Shown piece after piece: positions 43,865-53,031 of a stretch of 64,000 bases of DNA. How positions within the stretch are numbered: the stretch's first letter is position 1; each line of letters opens with the position of its first letter. Under the pieces are notes generated by a model. That model searched no databases and was not told where the DNA came from. It was given only the letters and a program-made list of their open reading frames with translations. A program made the translations under genes and the position numbers. Source of the stretch: an uncultured delta proteobacterium. Lineage in GTDB: Bacteria; Myxococcota_A; Polyangia; Polyangiales; Polyangiaceae. The stretch spans positions 26,127-90,126 of the forward strand of contig CAITIQ010000668.1 in assembly GCA_903892415.1 (NCBI GenBank), given 5' to 3'.

Positions 43865-46252
43865 CTAGCGGGTGATCGTTCCGCTCGCGTGAATTTGCAA
43901 CACCTCGGCAACTCGCTGCTGAACTGCGTCTCGCTGCACCATGAACTCGGGCTGGGTCCTCAGCCGGTCCAACGCTGGACACCGATCGACCCAGGAGAGA
44001 TCAGTAAGGCCCAGCCGGTTGGCGTTTTTGAAAAGGGCTAGTGCCACCTGATCCTGACCGAGCCCAACGCTCGTCTCCATACCGATCTGGTGGAAGAACA
44101 AGGCACGCCGGGACGCCCCCTCCGTTCGCTCGATCTCACGGATCAAAGCATCGATCCGAGTTGGCTCAGGCGTGACCGCTAGCAACGCGTCCAGGAAGGT
44201 AACGAAGCGCGGAACCGAGGTTTCGAGCGTCTTTCGCATACGTGCGACGGTAGCGCGCGCGCCCTCGAACGATTGGCTGTCGCTGGTCCATAGCGCTACG
44301 CGAAGCCTGGTTACCTCCACCGAGAAGCTTCGATCGCCTTGTGCTCCGGCCGCGAGCGTCTTGGTTACACTTTCCCAGCGCCCAAGTAGCGCTTGTACGC
44401 GGGCCAGTTCCATCAAGCCGGCGATCGAGCGCGGGTCGAGTTCAATGGCGATCTCGAGCGTCTGCTCGGCATCCGCAAGCGGGCCGGTCTCGGCCAGGAT
44501 GCGACCTTTGAGAAGATGTGCGTCAACCAGCGAGGGCGCCCGGGCCAGGGCCTGTTGCGCATAACGATAGGACTCGGCGAGTCGGCCTTCTTGAAGAGCA
44601 ACAGCGCCAGCCGCGATCATGGCCTCACCCAACTCCGGCGCCAATAGCAGCGCACGGACGGCGGCCTCCCGAGCCTGCGGCAGACGCTCAACCTTGAAGA
44701 ACGCACACCGCGTCAGAGCCAGAGCGTGACCCGCCACCAGAATGGGTGAATTGGGCACACGCTCCAGAGCTTGGGCGTAAAGAGCCTCCGCTTCGTTGGC
44801 ACTTTCGTACCAGAACTCACGGAAGCGACTGCGCGCTCGCAGATAGAGCTCCACAGCGATGGGGTCTTCGAGCTCTGTCTCAGCAGGTGCCGAGCCGCCA
44901 GGGATAGCGGCCAATACAGCTTTGGCAATGGTGTCATTGACGCGCAATACCTCGCCGGACGTGCTCTCGAAACGCCTGGACCAAAGCTGAATGCCATCAA
45001 TGACGCTGACCATTCGAACGGTGATGCTCAGGTGAGCTTCATGCTCACGCCGCAGTGAGCCGTACACGACCACGTCAACGCCGAGATCGCGTCCGATCGC
45101 GCGCGGATCTCGACTCGCTCGCTCGGCCGTAGCTGCCGCCCCATACGCTACGATGCGTACGTTCTTGGAGGCTGAGAGCGAGTCAATTAGGTCTTCGGTG
45201 AGGCCAGTTGCGAGGTACTCGTGGCCAGCCAACCCACCATCGTTGAATGGCAACACCGCGAGCTTGAGTTTGGTGGCAGCGACCGGCGTTGGCTTGCGAA
45301 CGAGCGACGCTGGCGGAAGACTCAACGTCAGTGCCGGGTCAGCAATCGCAGATTGCAGGGCCTGCAGTAGCTCAGTCGCTGAGGAGTACCGTCCGCTCGG
45401 GGCTCGCGAGAGACAGCGATCAACCAGTCGAGTCAGTCCGAGCGGTACGTCAGAGGCAACGTCAGCCAAAGGCGGCGCATCGTTGGTTAGGCGAGCAGCG
45501 GCAACCGCAACAGCACTTGACCCGGCAAACGGGGGCTTGCCGCTCAGCAGCTCGAAAAGCAACACACCGAAAGCGTACAGATCCGTGCGCGCATCGGGCG
45601 GCGACGAGCCGTCGACTTGTTCGGGCGCCATATAGTCAGGCGTTCCAACAAACACGGCCGCCGTTGCCTCTCCGCCACGGTCGTCATTCGAGGCAGCAAT
45701 ACCGAAGTCGGTAATGGCTATTCGTCCATCGCGACCGAGCAACACGTTGTCCGGCTTCAGATCGCGATGAATCACGCCAACCGCATGCGCAGCCACGAGG
45801 CCTTCACACACAGCGACGCCGATCTCCAGCGTGGCCCGCGCCGAGAGCGTCTTGGTGCGGAGTAGCTTCTGCCTCAATGATTCGCCCTCGACCAATTCCA
45901 TCGTGAAGAAAGGTCGGCCTTCATCCTCGCCAAACTCGTACAGCCTCGCGACGTTTCGATGGGTGACGCGACGAGCGAGCTTCACCTCACGACGAAAGCG
46001 ATCGAGCCCCTCTGCGCTCACTGCGGCGCCTTTGAGCATCTTCAGCGCGACAACCTCATCGAGCTCGCGGTCTCGTGCGCGATAGACAGTGCCCATGCCA
46101 CCGCTGCCGACCAGCCCCTCGATCTCGAAGCGCCCGCCGAGCAATTGTGGGCGCAGTTGGACCTCTCCGTCGGAATCGCCAGCTGCGGCGAAGTCGAGCG
46201 TTACCCCCGCGTCCCCCAGAATGGTAGCGGCCGACGCAGGATCATCGGACAT
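43865..46252 (-). CDS. Ser/Thr protein kinase with TolB-like and TPR domains
   Basis: A 795-residue protein. The Hanks-type kinase domain covers about residues 40-300, with GSGGMGTVYRA (P-loop), VALKML (Lys), VIHRDLKPDNVLL (catalytic Asp) and ITDFGIAA (DFG). Next is a region AVLPFNDGGLAGHEYLATGL with LTEDLIDSLS, typical of the TolB-like/FlgO-like domain of CadC-type and adenylate-cyclase proteins. TPR-like helices fill the rest. No transmembrane helix is evident. It probably signals through protein contacts sensed by the TPR part. Its partners are unknown. Confidence 0.92.
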   Translation of the reverse strand: MSDDPASAATILGDAGVTLDFAAAGDSDGEVQLRPQLLGGRFEIEGLVGSGGMGTVYRARDRELDEVVALKMLKGAAVSAEGLDRFRREVKLARRVTHRNVARLYEFGEDEGRPFFTMELVEGESLRQKLLRTKTLSARATLEIGVAVCEGLVAAHAVGVIHRDLKPDNVLLGRDGRIAITDFGIAASNDDRGGEATAAVFVGTPDYMAPEQVDGSSPPDARTDLYAFGVLLFELLSGKPPFAGSSAVAVAAARLTNDAPPLADVASDVPLGLTRLVDRCLSRAPSGRYSSATELLQALQSAIADPALTLSLPPASLVRKPTPVAATKLKLAVLPFNDGGLAGHEYLATGLTEDLIDSLSASKNVRIVAYGAAATAERASRDPRAIGRDLGVDVVVYGSLRREHEAHLSITVRMVSVIDGIQLWSRRFESTSGEVLRVNDTIAKAVLAAIPGGSAPAETELEDPIAVELYLRARSRFREFWYESANEAEALYAQALERVPNSPILVAGHALALTRCAFFKVERLPQAREAAVRALLLAPELGEAMIAAGAVALQEGRLAESYRYAQQALARAPSLVDAHLLKGRILAETGPLADAEQTLEIAIELDPRSIAGLMELARVQALLGRWESVTKTLAAGAQGDRSFSVEVTRLRVALWTSDSQSFEGARATVARMRKTLETSVPRFVTFLDALLAVTPEPTRIDALIREIERTEGASRRALFFHQIGMETSVGLGQDQVALALFKNANRLGLTDLSWVDRCPALDRLRTQPEFMVQRDAVQQRVAEVLQIHASGTITR

Positions 46253-46258
46253 GTGAGC

Positions 46259-47182
46259 TTAGGCCTCCGCGTCCGGCTGGCTGCGGCGGAACAACTTCGT
46301 TGCCAGTGTGACCACGGCCACGATAAGTCCACCCGCGACTACGCCAGTGAGGCCGTCCACCACGGTCGGAACGATCGGCGCGAGCGCGCCTGACTTTGCG
46401 GCCCAGCCCTCGACGGCGTGGTGCAGGGGCGGAATTCCGTGCGCGAGGATGCCGCCACCGACGAGGAACATCGCGACCGTGCCAGCCAGGGTTAGACCCT
46501 TCATCAGCCGGGGGGCACCCCACAATAGAAAGCGGCCTAATAGCTTTGCTCCGCCACCGCGCTTGCTCAACGCGAGACCTGCGTCGTCCAGCTTGACGAT
46601 CCCTGCCACCAAACCGTAGACACCCACGGTCATGATCACGGCAACGGCCACCAACGCAGCGATGCGTGTGGTCATGGTCGCGTCCGCCATGCTGCCAAGA
46701 GAGATCACGATGATCTCAGCGCTCAGGATGAAATCTGTGCGGATGGCGCCCTTGATCTTTTCCTTCTCGAGCTCGACCAGATCGACCTCGGGGTTGACGA
46801 CTGCTTCGGCCAGAGCCTGTTTCTCCTTTTGCAGCTCCTCCTTGGAGTGCAGCAGCTTATGCGCCACCTTCTCGAAGCCCTCGAAGCAGAGAAAGGCGCC
46901 GCCCAACATCAGTAACGGGGTAACGGCCCAGGGCGCGAGCGTGCCAAGCAGCAACGCGGAAGGCACCAAGATCAGCTTGTTCTTGGCCGAACCCTTTGCG
47001 ACACCCCAAACGACCGAAAGCTCACGATCCGCCTTAACGCCGGAGACCTGCTCAGCGTTCAGCGCGAGATCATCACCGAGCACGCCGGCCGTCTTCTTGG
47101 TCGCCACTTTGGTCATGGTGGCGACGTCGTCGAGGATGGATGCGATGTCGTCGAGAAGAGCGAATAGACTGGTGCCTGCCAC
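46259..47182 (-). CDS. DUF808 family inner-membrane protein (YedI-like)
   Basis: A 307-residue protein beginning with MAGTSLFALLDDIASILDDV and ATKKTAGVLGDDLALNAEQV, which are diagnostic of DUF808/YedI. It contains about six membrane helices in the central and C-terminal parts. No function is established for the family. It lies 6 nt upstream of the Ser/Thr kinase gene on the same strand and is likely co-transcribed with it. Confidence 0.92.
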   Translation of the reverse strand: MAGTSLFALLDDIASILDDVATMTKVATKKTAGVLGDDLALNAEQVSGVKADRELSVVWGVAKGSAKNKLILVPSALLLGTLAPWAVTPLLMLGGAFLCFEGFEKVAHKLLHSKEELQKEKQALAEAVVNPEVDLVELEKEKIKGAIRTDFILSAEIIVISLGSMADATMTTRIAALVAVAVIMTVGVYGLVAGIVKLDDAGLALSKRGGGAKLLGRFLLWGAPRLMKGLTLAGTVAMFLVGGGILAHGIPPLHHAVEGWAAKSGALAPIVPTVVDGLTGVVAGGLIVAVVTLATKLFRRSQPDAEA

Positions 47183-47280
47183 GGTAATCTCCGCGGCGAA
47201 GATAGCCGATCAAGGCCAGCTGCGGGCTGTGCAGTTGCACTCGCGAAGCGTTCACGGCATCGTCGGGCCTGGAGTAACGC

Positions 47281-48534
47281 ATGACCACACCCTGCAACGC
47301 GACCGGCGAAGGTCGAAGTCTCGTAAAAACGAGGCGAGTGAACGAAGTCGGTTCGCTTCACGAGCTGTTTGAGTCGTGTCTACCCGCCTTCGGTGGCGGC
47401 TATCTAAGGCGCTTCTACGCCATCCTTGATGAGGCGGTTGGTGCCGGCGTACCGCTGACGCTCGCGGTTGCGGGGCCGGTAACCGTTTCCGGGCAACACC
47501 AAGCCTGGCTCAACCCGTTGCTCGAAACGGGCTGGTTTGCCTATCTCTCAACTACCGACGCAGTCTGCTACCACGATGGCCACCGCAGTTTGGACGGCCA
47601 TCGCGATGCGGTGCATGAAGTACCCATCTTTGGCGATGATGGTGCGCTCCGCGATGACAAGACCATTCGGGTGACCGACATGGCCTTTGACGAGGACGTG
47701 CTGCTGGATCAGGACAAGTTGCTCACTGCTGCCCTGCAGCGCCCCGAATTTCAGCGCAAGATGACCGGCACCGAGCTGCGTTACCTGCTTGGCGGGCTGT
47801 ACGCCGCGCAAGAGGCCAAAAACGAGGCTCCCGAAGGCTTGCTAGCGCTTTGCAACCGGCTATCGATACCCATCTTCGTTGGGGCGCCAGGAGACGGCTC
47901 GGTCTTCCTCAACTCGATGAAGTTGTGGGCCATGAAGCGCGCGGGGCTATTACCGCAATACGACTTCGATCTGGACCTGCACGGGGAGGTCTTTGAGGCC
48001 TGCGCCTATCACTATTGGGGTCTATTCGATACCCCAGGTCAGGCGCTAGGCACGGTTGTCTTGGGTGGCGGCGTACCCAAAAATTACAATCTTCAGCCCG
48101 AGCCTGCCCTTGGACAGGTGCTCGGCCTTCCCGACGTACGTGGCTATCTTTTCGATGTGCAGATTGTCAGTGCGCCCATCACCGACGGCTCACTTTCGGG
48201 TTGCCCGCCGGCAGAGGCCGTCACCTGGGGCAAGGTGGATAAAGACCACTACAAGAAGACCACCGAGAGCATGCAAGCCGACTACTCGATGTTGATGCCC
48301 TTTATCGTGCGAGCGCTGCTGGAGAATCGCGAGCGTTATGCGACCTGGGCTGAGCGTATGGGTGAAGAGGCGCTCTTCGCCAAACACCCCAAAGCGCGCG
48401 GCTATTTGCGACCTCGCGAGGGCTACCGACTATTCGATAAGCGTGACGCCCTCGTGGAGCGGCTCGTTGGCGAGGTGAAGAAGAACCAGGCTTGGTTGCT
48501 CGAGACCCTCAGCTACCCGTTGGCTTCCAAGTAG
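47281..48534 (+). CDS. Deoxyhypusine synthase family protein (probable polyamine synthase)
   Basis: A 417-residue NAD-dependent Rossmann-like enzyme of the deoxyhypusine synthase family. LHELFESCLPAFGGGYLRRF, GAPGDGSVFLNSMKLWAM and the C-terminal SAPITDGSLSGCPPAEAVTW followed by GKV match the family; the Lys of WGK is the residue that carries the aminobutyl intermediate in deoxyhypusine synthase. Bacteria lack eIF5A, and bacterial members are usually thought to make homospermidine or related polyamines. That role is inferred. The ATG at 47281 has TGGAG upstream. It is divergent from the DUF808 gene. Confidence 0.85.
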   Translation: MTTPCNATGEGRSLVKTRRVNEVGSLHELFESCLPAFGGGYLRRFYAILDEAVGAGVPLTLAVAGPVTVSGQHQAWLNPLLETGWFAYLSTTDAVCYHDGHRSLDGHRDAVHEVPIFGDDGALRDDKTIRVTDMAFDEDVLLDQDKLLTAALQRPEFQRKMTGTELRYLLGGLYAAQEAKNEAPEGLLALCNRLSIPIFVGAPGDGSVFLNSMKLWAMKRAGLLPQYDFDLDLHGEVFEACAYHYWGLFDTPGQALGTVVLGGGVPKNYNLQPEPALGQVLGLPDVRGYLFDVQIVSAPITDGSLSGCPPAEAVTWGKVDKDHYKKTTESMQADYSMLMPFIVRALLENRERYATWAERMGEEALFAKHPKARGYLRPREGYRLFDKRDALVERLVGEVKKNQAWLLETLSYPLASK

Positions 48535-48550
48535 TTCGACGGCGTCGAAG

Positions 48551-48579
48551 GCGGGTCTCCCAATGCGCTGGGGACCCGC
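48551..48579. terminator. GC-rich inverted repeat between two plus-strand genes
   Basis: GCGGGTC (48551-48557) and GACCCGC (48573-48579) pair, and the stem can extend by three more pairs inward. It lies 17 nt after the stop of the deoxyhypusine-synthase-family gene and 46 nt before the next start. No T-tract follows, so it may be a factor-dependent stop or an operator. Confidence 0.35.
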
Positions 48580-48624
48580 TCGGGCGAATGGCCGCCGGAC
48601 GCTAGCTCTACTAGGAGCAGCAGC

Positions 48625-50217
48625 ATGGTGCTGTATCGGTTAACCGGTCCTTGGGCCGCTGGACTCTGTGCATTTGCGTTGGGCTGCGCCAGCACAAAGG
48701 AGGCTGAACTTGTCGTGCAGCCGCAGGCTACAAGCAGCGCGGTAAGCGCTCCCGCGCTCGACCTGTCGATGATCGACATCGTGCTCAAGGATCGTCCGAA
48801 GGGCTTCAGCTTGGATGGCGATATCGAGGAATGGGGCACCCTCACTGCGATTCCCGAGCAAGCGGTGGAGCCACCCGTACCGCAGCCAAGCGTCGAAGGT
48901 GCCTATCTAACTCCGAGCTTCGTCGATAGCGAAAGTGAGGCCGATGCCGAGCCCGAAGTCGAACCAAAGGCCAAGCTGCCTGCAGCTTCGCATATTGCCG
49001 TTACCATCAACCGCGACGGCCTGCTGATCGCCGGGCGACTCAAGGGTGCTGCGCTGCGCGGCTTTCAGCTGCAGCTGCAGTCAGCGATGCCCACCCTCCC
49101 CAGCGTCGGGAACCAGTTCATGCCCACGGGGGTTGCGGCTGGCTTTGATTGCAAGAACTCCTGGAGCTGGGGCAGCGACGGTGCCGTGCTACCGGGGCCG
49201 CCGTTGAGCGCAGCTGACGCGGAAGCGTGCGTTGCAAAAGAGCAGAAAGGGTTGGCGTTTGAACAAGCCTTCTACCGCGAGTTCTCGCGTACGTTGTTGG
49301 TTACCGCAAACCAGGCGCAGGTTCTCGGCCCGAACGGTGAACCGATTGCGGGCGAGGCTCGTTGGTCCGGAACTGCCGGGGAGCTTTCGGTGGAGCTTCA
49401 GCTTCCGCTGACAGTTTTGCCGCGTTTGACGCAGGCTCCACTCCAAGTGCTCGGGCTCTCAGCGGCAATCATTGGTACGGCGCCCGAGGCTGCGCCGGCC
49501 TTGAGCTGGCTGGCGCTGCCGACGCCTTTGCTGCTGACGCCACACGAAGACTTGCGAGCGCTTGCCTTCACGCCGGGTCCAACAAGGACCAGCGACCCGA
49601 TGTGGTTTTATGCTCCTTGCCTCAGCTATCACCCATCAAAGCCAGAACTCATGCGCTACGTGAGGCACAGCGATGAAAGCTCTAGCGAGCTGATACAGCA
49701 CGAGGTCCCGCTTTATGAATCACTCAAGCAGCTCGGGGATGTTGAGATTGGCTTCATGGCGGCTCCTACCTCGACGATCGTCGTTCAAAAAGCTGGTCGG
49801 CCGACCCAACTCGTTAGCCCGTCACCTCTTGGCTTTATGGGGCTCGAGTTGCCGTTTCAACGCCGGTGGATGGGCGAACGTGATGGTGAATTCCACATCT
49901 TGAGCTTTCTTCCCCAAGACATGAGCACCGGGGTCGCCCCGGTTTCCGCGCAGTGGTGGCTGTTGCGAGTATTGCCCGATGGCTCGATCAAGGAGGAGGT
50001 GCTGTCGCCTTCCTCAGTCGCAAGTGGCTTTAGCTACTTTGTCGACTACCAGGAACGCATGAGCCCAAACGGTGATGCTTTCGAGTTGATTGGCAATCCA
50101 GTAGGTGGCGAGCTACCCAAGGGAAAAGCGCTCAAAGCCAGCTGGAAGTGGAACCCGAAGTCGCACGCCTACGAGGCGAAGGCAGAGCCAATCAAGTGGA
50201 CCGCGACTGCGCGTTGA
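48625..50217 (+). CDS. Hypothetical lipoprotein
   Basis: A 530-residue protein with lipobox FALGC (Cys21) and an Ala/Pro/Glu-rich linker to about residue 115. The segment KGFSLDGDIEEWGTL resembles the start of carbohydrate-binding or CBM9-like domains, which often begin with a DGxxxEW pattern. The remainder is beta-rich and unrecognised. AGGAG lies 8 nt upstream of the ATG. It is probably anchored to the outer membrane. No function can be assigned. Confidence 0.65.
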   Translation: MVLYRLTGPWAAGLCAFALGCASTKEAELVVQPQATSSAVSAPALDLSMIDIVLKDRPKGFSLDGDIEEWGTLTAIPEQAVEPPVPQPSVEGAYLTPSFVDSESEADAEPEVEPKAKLPAASHIAVTINRDGLLIAGRLKGAALRGFQLQLQSAMPTLPSVGNQFMPTGVAAGFDCKNSWSWGSDGAVLPGPPLSAADAEACVAKEQKGLAFEQAFYREFSRTLLVTANQAQVLGPNGEPIAGEARWSGTAGELSVELQLPLTVLPRLTQAPLQVLGLSAAIIGTAPEAAPALSWLALPTPLLLTPHEDLRALAFTPGPTRTSDPMWFYAPCLSYHPSKPELMRYVRHSDESSSELIQHEVPLYESLKQLGDVEIGFMAAPTSTIVVQKAGRPTQLVSPSPLGFMGLELPFQRRWMGERDGEFHILSFLPQDMSTGVAPVSAQWWLLRVLPDGSIKEEVLSPSSVASGFSYFVDYQERMSPNGDAFELIGNPVGGELPKGKALKASWKWNPKSHAYEAKAEPIKWTATAR

Positions 50218-50235
50218 ATAGCTATAGACGCCGGC

Positions 50236-50273
50236 CGTACCAGCAGACTCTACGTTCGTACCAGCAGACTCTA
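50236..50273. repeat. Two direct copies of a 17-bp sequence
   Basis: CGTACCAGCAGACTCTA occurs at 50236-50252 and again at 50257-50273, a 21-bp period, in the gap between two convergent genes. The second copy covers the stop of the minus-strand lipoprotein gene at 50271. No function is evident. Confidence 0.7.
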
Positions 50274-50777
50274 GCGTTTGAGCAGCTCAATCTTCGTTAC
50301 ACCAGCGATGCGCGGTAGCGGATCCCCGCGTCGGCCGAGGCGACCACCTCGGCCATGGTACGCGGGGAACGGCTCGCCTGGTTCCACCATCGCTGCCATG
50401 ACGTCACCACGTCTGCTAACCACCAGCACCGGCTCAGCCGCGTCAGCGGCGCTGGGCATGGGTAGCTCAAGCACGAGCCCCTTTTCCCCGGTCACCGCGA
50501 TCACCCTCCCCGGCTCCCGCGTACGTTCGCCAAGCAAGGTGGAGAAGCGCCAGGCCCGACGATCTTCCGAGGTGTAGTCGGCGGGAAGGGCGTCCAGCGT
50601 GGCTCCGTCGATGGCGGCTTGGAGCTCACCGTCGATATGAACGGTAACCGAGCCGATCTGGGTTTGGCTGCCCTGTTCGGGCGGTGGCGGTTTGGGCATG
50701 CGGCGAGCCTCGTTTGGCTCGCCAGCGTCGCAATTGATTAGTAGCGCTGTCGACAGACCAAGCAGCCAGCGGTTCAT
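50271..50777 (-). CDS. Small lipoprotein of the molybdate operon
   Basis: A 168-residue protein with a lipoprotein signal MNRWLLGLSTALLINC (Cys16). The mature part reads SVTVHIDGELQAAIDGATLD, ALPADYTSEDRRAWRFSTLL, then VLELPMPSAADAAEPVLVVS. The order of strands resembles short stand-alone oxidoreductase-molybdopterin (SUOX-fold) proteins, though this is an impression only. Its ATG overlaps the modC stop by 4 nt, so it is translationally coupled to molybdate import. The ATG at 50777 is preferred over an in-frame start at 50789. Confidence 0.65.
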   Translation of the reverse strand: MNRWLLGLSTALLINCDAGEPNEARRMPKPPPPEQGSQTQIGSVTVHIDGELQAAIDGATLDALPADYTSEDRRAWRFSTLLGERTREPGRVIAVTGEKGLVLELPMPSAADAAEPVLVVSRRGDVMAAMVEPGEPFPAYHGRGGRLGRRGDPLPRIAGVTKIELLKR

Positions 50778-51523
50778 TCTTTCCCCCACGGAAGGCCCAT
50801 CGGTGTGTCGGCGAAGTCGAGCTCCATGCCCGTGCCGTGGGCTAGTTGCCTACCCAGGAGTTCCTCCGGGCTACCAGTGGCCTCGATCCGGCCATCTCGC
50901 AGCTTGAGCATGCGGTCACCAAGCGCGCGGGCCTCGCTGGGGTGATGGGTGATGAGAATGACGGGCAGGCGTTCACTCTCGACCACTTTCCGTACGTCGA
51001 TATGCAGCTCTCGTTGCAACGCTCGGTCGAGTGCCGAGAACGGTTCATCCAGGAGCAGGATGGACGGTGAGAAGGCCAACGCCCGCGCCAGCGCGACTCG
51101 TTGGGCTTCCCCACCCGAAAAGGTGCGCGGTCTTCGGTCGCGGAGGTGGCCTACTCGAAAGCGGTCGAGCATTGCGCTAGCCCGCTCGCGCGCCTCTTTG
51201 CGCGCGCACGTGGACGCGAGGCCGTAGGCCACATTCTCTTCTGCCGTTAGATGCGGAAAGAGCGCCAGTGATTGGAATACATAGCCAACTTTGCGAGCCT
51301 CGATTGCCAAGTCTACTTTGGCGGCGGAGTCGAACCAAACCGTCTCGCCCAGACGTACTTGACCTTGGTCCGGCTGGACGAGCCCGGCAATCATGCCCAA
51401 CGTAGTGGACTTCCCTGCTCCCGACGGACCGAAAAGAATGGTGATCCCGGGCTTGGCCTCAAATGCCACATCCAACGTAAAGTGCGTTGTTTTGCGGCAT
51501 AGCTTTACCTGGAGGCTGCTCAT
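50774..51523 (-). CDS. modC: Molybdate ABC transporter ATP-binding protein
   Basis: A 249-residue ABC ATPase. Walker A is GPSGAGKST, the Q-loop is YVFQSLALFPHLTAEENV, the signature is RTFSGGEAQRVALARAL, Walker B is ILLLDEPFSALD and the switch His is in LITHHPSEA. It powers molybdate (or tungstate) import. The protein ends soon after the ATPase core and lacks the C-terminal MOP/TOBE regulatory domain of E. coli ModC (about 350 residues). It overlaps modB and the small lipoprotein gene by 4 nt each. Confidence 0.9.
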   Translation of the reverse strand: MSSLQVKLCRKTTHFTLDVAFEAKPGITILFGPSGAGKSTTLGMIAGLVQPDQGQVRLGETVWFDSAAKVDLAIEARKVGYVFQSLALFPHLTAEENVAYGLASTCARKEARERASAMLDRFRVGHLRDRRPRTFSGGEAQRVALARALAFSPSILLLDEPFSALDRALQRELHIDVRKVVESERLPVILITHHPSEARALGDRMLKLRDGRIEATGSPEELLGRQLAHGTGMELDFADTPMGLPWGKE

Positions 51524-52182
51524 TGCGGCCTTCGCGCAGCAAGCTTGTTAATGGCGTAGAGCAGGGCGATTGCTAGTGCGGTAAGGACCGCGACCATACC
51601 CAACGCCTCGTCATGACGGTTGGCTTGGATAGCATCATAGATGGCGAGGGAGGCGGTTTGCGTCTCCCCTGGGATATCCCCAGCTACCATCAAGGTGACG
51701 CCAAAGTCGCCCAAGGCCCGTGCAAACCCCAGCATCAGCCCAGCCAGAATACCTCCGCCCGCCAAAGGCAGTTGCACGGTCAGGAAGGCTCGCAGTGGCG
51801 TTGCGCCCAGCGTACGAGCAGCCGAAATGAAGGCTGGGTCTACTGCCTCGAGAGCCGCGCGCGCAGACTTTACCACCAAAGGCAAACTTCCAATGGTGGC
51901 GGCGACCACAGCCCCGGTCTGGGAAAAGACGATAGGACTTCCAACGAGTCCTTCATATAGCGTACCGAGGCTGCTCCTACGTCCGAGCGCTACCAAGACG
52001 TAATAGCCAAGTACAGTTGGTGGCAACACCATGGGCGCAGTGACCAGTACATCAATCAGATCTCGCAAGGGCAAACGCTTGTTGGCGAGGAGCGCGCCGA
52101 GCAAGGTGCCGAACAGCCCGGAGAGCGCCGTGGCGATCAACGCTACTTTGAAGGATAGAAGCAGCGGGGCGAAGCTCATCAC
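51520..52182 (-). CDS. modB: Molybdate ABC transporter permease
   Basis: A 220-residue inner-membrane permease with five or six helices. The cytoplasmic coupling motif is in ISAARTLGATPLRAFLTVQLP (EAA loop), and GFARALGDFGVTLMVAGDIP is typical of ModB. ATG 52182 shares one base with the modA stop (TGATG). Context with modA and modC fixes the assignment. Confidence 0.93.
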   Translation of the reverse strand: MMSFAPLLLSFKVALIATALSGLFGTLLGALLANKRLPLRDLIDVLVTAPMVLPPTVLGYYVLVALGRRSSLGTLYEGLVGSPIVFSQTGAVVAATIGSLPLVVKSARAALEAVDPAFISAARTLGATPLRAFLTVQLPLAGGGILAGLMLGFARALGDFGVTLMVAGDIPGETQTASLAIYDAIQANRHDEALGMVAVLTALAIALLYAINKLAARRPQ

Positions 52183-52958
52183 TACCGGACAGTAACGGTC
52201 TCACCCGGGAGCAAAAAGCCATATCGCTTCATGACGGCTCTACCTGCTTCAGACGTTACATAGTCGACGAAGTCCCTAGCGGCTGACTTCTGCTTCGAGA
52301 TCTCACAGACACCTAGGGCTTGATCGATAGGCTCGTGCAGCGAGTCATCAATATCGCTGTATGCGCCTTTGGCGTTGATGGCTAACGAGAGAGCTACGAT
52401 GGCGGCATCAGCATTCCCGCTCTCTGCGTATTGGAGCGCTTGTTGAACATTCTCGCCGTACACGAGTTTCGGTTTGACTGTGTCCCAGAGCTTCAGCTTG
52501 GTCAGGGCTTCTGCCGCTGCCTTGCCGTAGGGTGCGTGGTCTGGATTGGCGATAGCAATCTTGGAGAACTTCGACTCGCTCAGCTGGCTCAATTCAACTT
52601 TGGTGGTGCCGCTGGTCCAGAGCACAATCCGGCCGCGGGCATAGAGCCGCTTACTGTCAGCCAGCACCGCCTTGGCCGCGATCAGCTCATCGAGATAGGT
52701 TTGATTGGCTGCTGCAAACACGTCAAAAGGTGCGCCCTCTTTGATCTGCTTGGTAAGCAAGCCGGTGGAGCCGAAGGTAAAGACCGCCTTCTTACCTTTT
52801 GCCTGCTCAAAGGCTTCGCCGATGTCCTTGAAGGCGAGCGTCAGATCAGCGGCCGCGGCGATCTTCAATGGTTCTGCCGTAGCGTCCTTTGCCTGAGAAC
52901 AGCCCGCGCCTAATGCATTGAGCGCCAGCAGTTCAAGAAAGGGTCGGCGACCGAACAT
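52182..52958 (-). CDS. modA: Molybdate-binding lipoprotein
   Basis: A 258-residue periplasmic binding protein. The ATG at 52958 gives a signal ending LGAGC (Cys20), so it is lipid-anchored; the open frame to 53051 is disregarded. The mature protein has IAAAADLTLAFKDIGEAFEQ, FTFGSTGLLTKQIKEGAPFD and VFAAANQTYLDEL, the usual ModA ligand-binding segments for oxyanion coordination by Ser and backbone amides. It starts 73 nt after thpR in the chain that begins at dnaN. Confidence 0.93.
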   Translation of the reverse strand: MFGRRPFLELLALNALGAGCSQAKDATAEPLKIAAAADLTLAFKDIGEAFEQAKGKKAVFTFGSTGLLTKQIKEGAPFDVFAAANQTYLDELIAAKAVLADSKRLYARGRIVLWTSGTTKVELSQLSESKFSKIAIANPDHAPYGKAAAEALTKLKLWDTVKPKLVYGENVQQALQYAESGNADAAIVALSLAINAKGAYSDIDDSLHEPIDQALGVCEISKQKSAARDFVDYVTSEAGRAVMKRYGFLLPGETVTVR

Positions 52959-53031
52959 AGCCAGAGCATACTCGAGATCCCCTGGCCCACCCGGCTGAAG
53001 CTCCGCCGTGCATGTTACAGCTGCGTTACCG

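Noticed and set aside
42315..43982. Extending the CrtI-like gene to 43982
   Set aside because: This would overlap the kinase gene by more than 100 nt, and the extra N terminus has no resemblance to the family.
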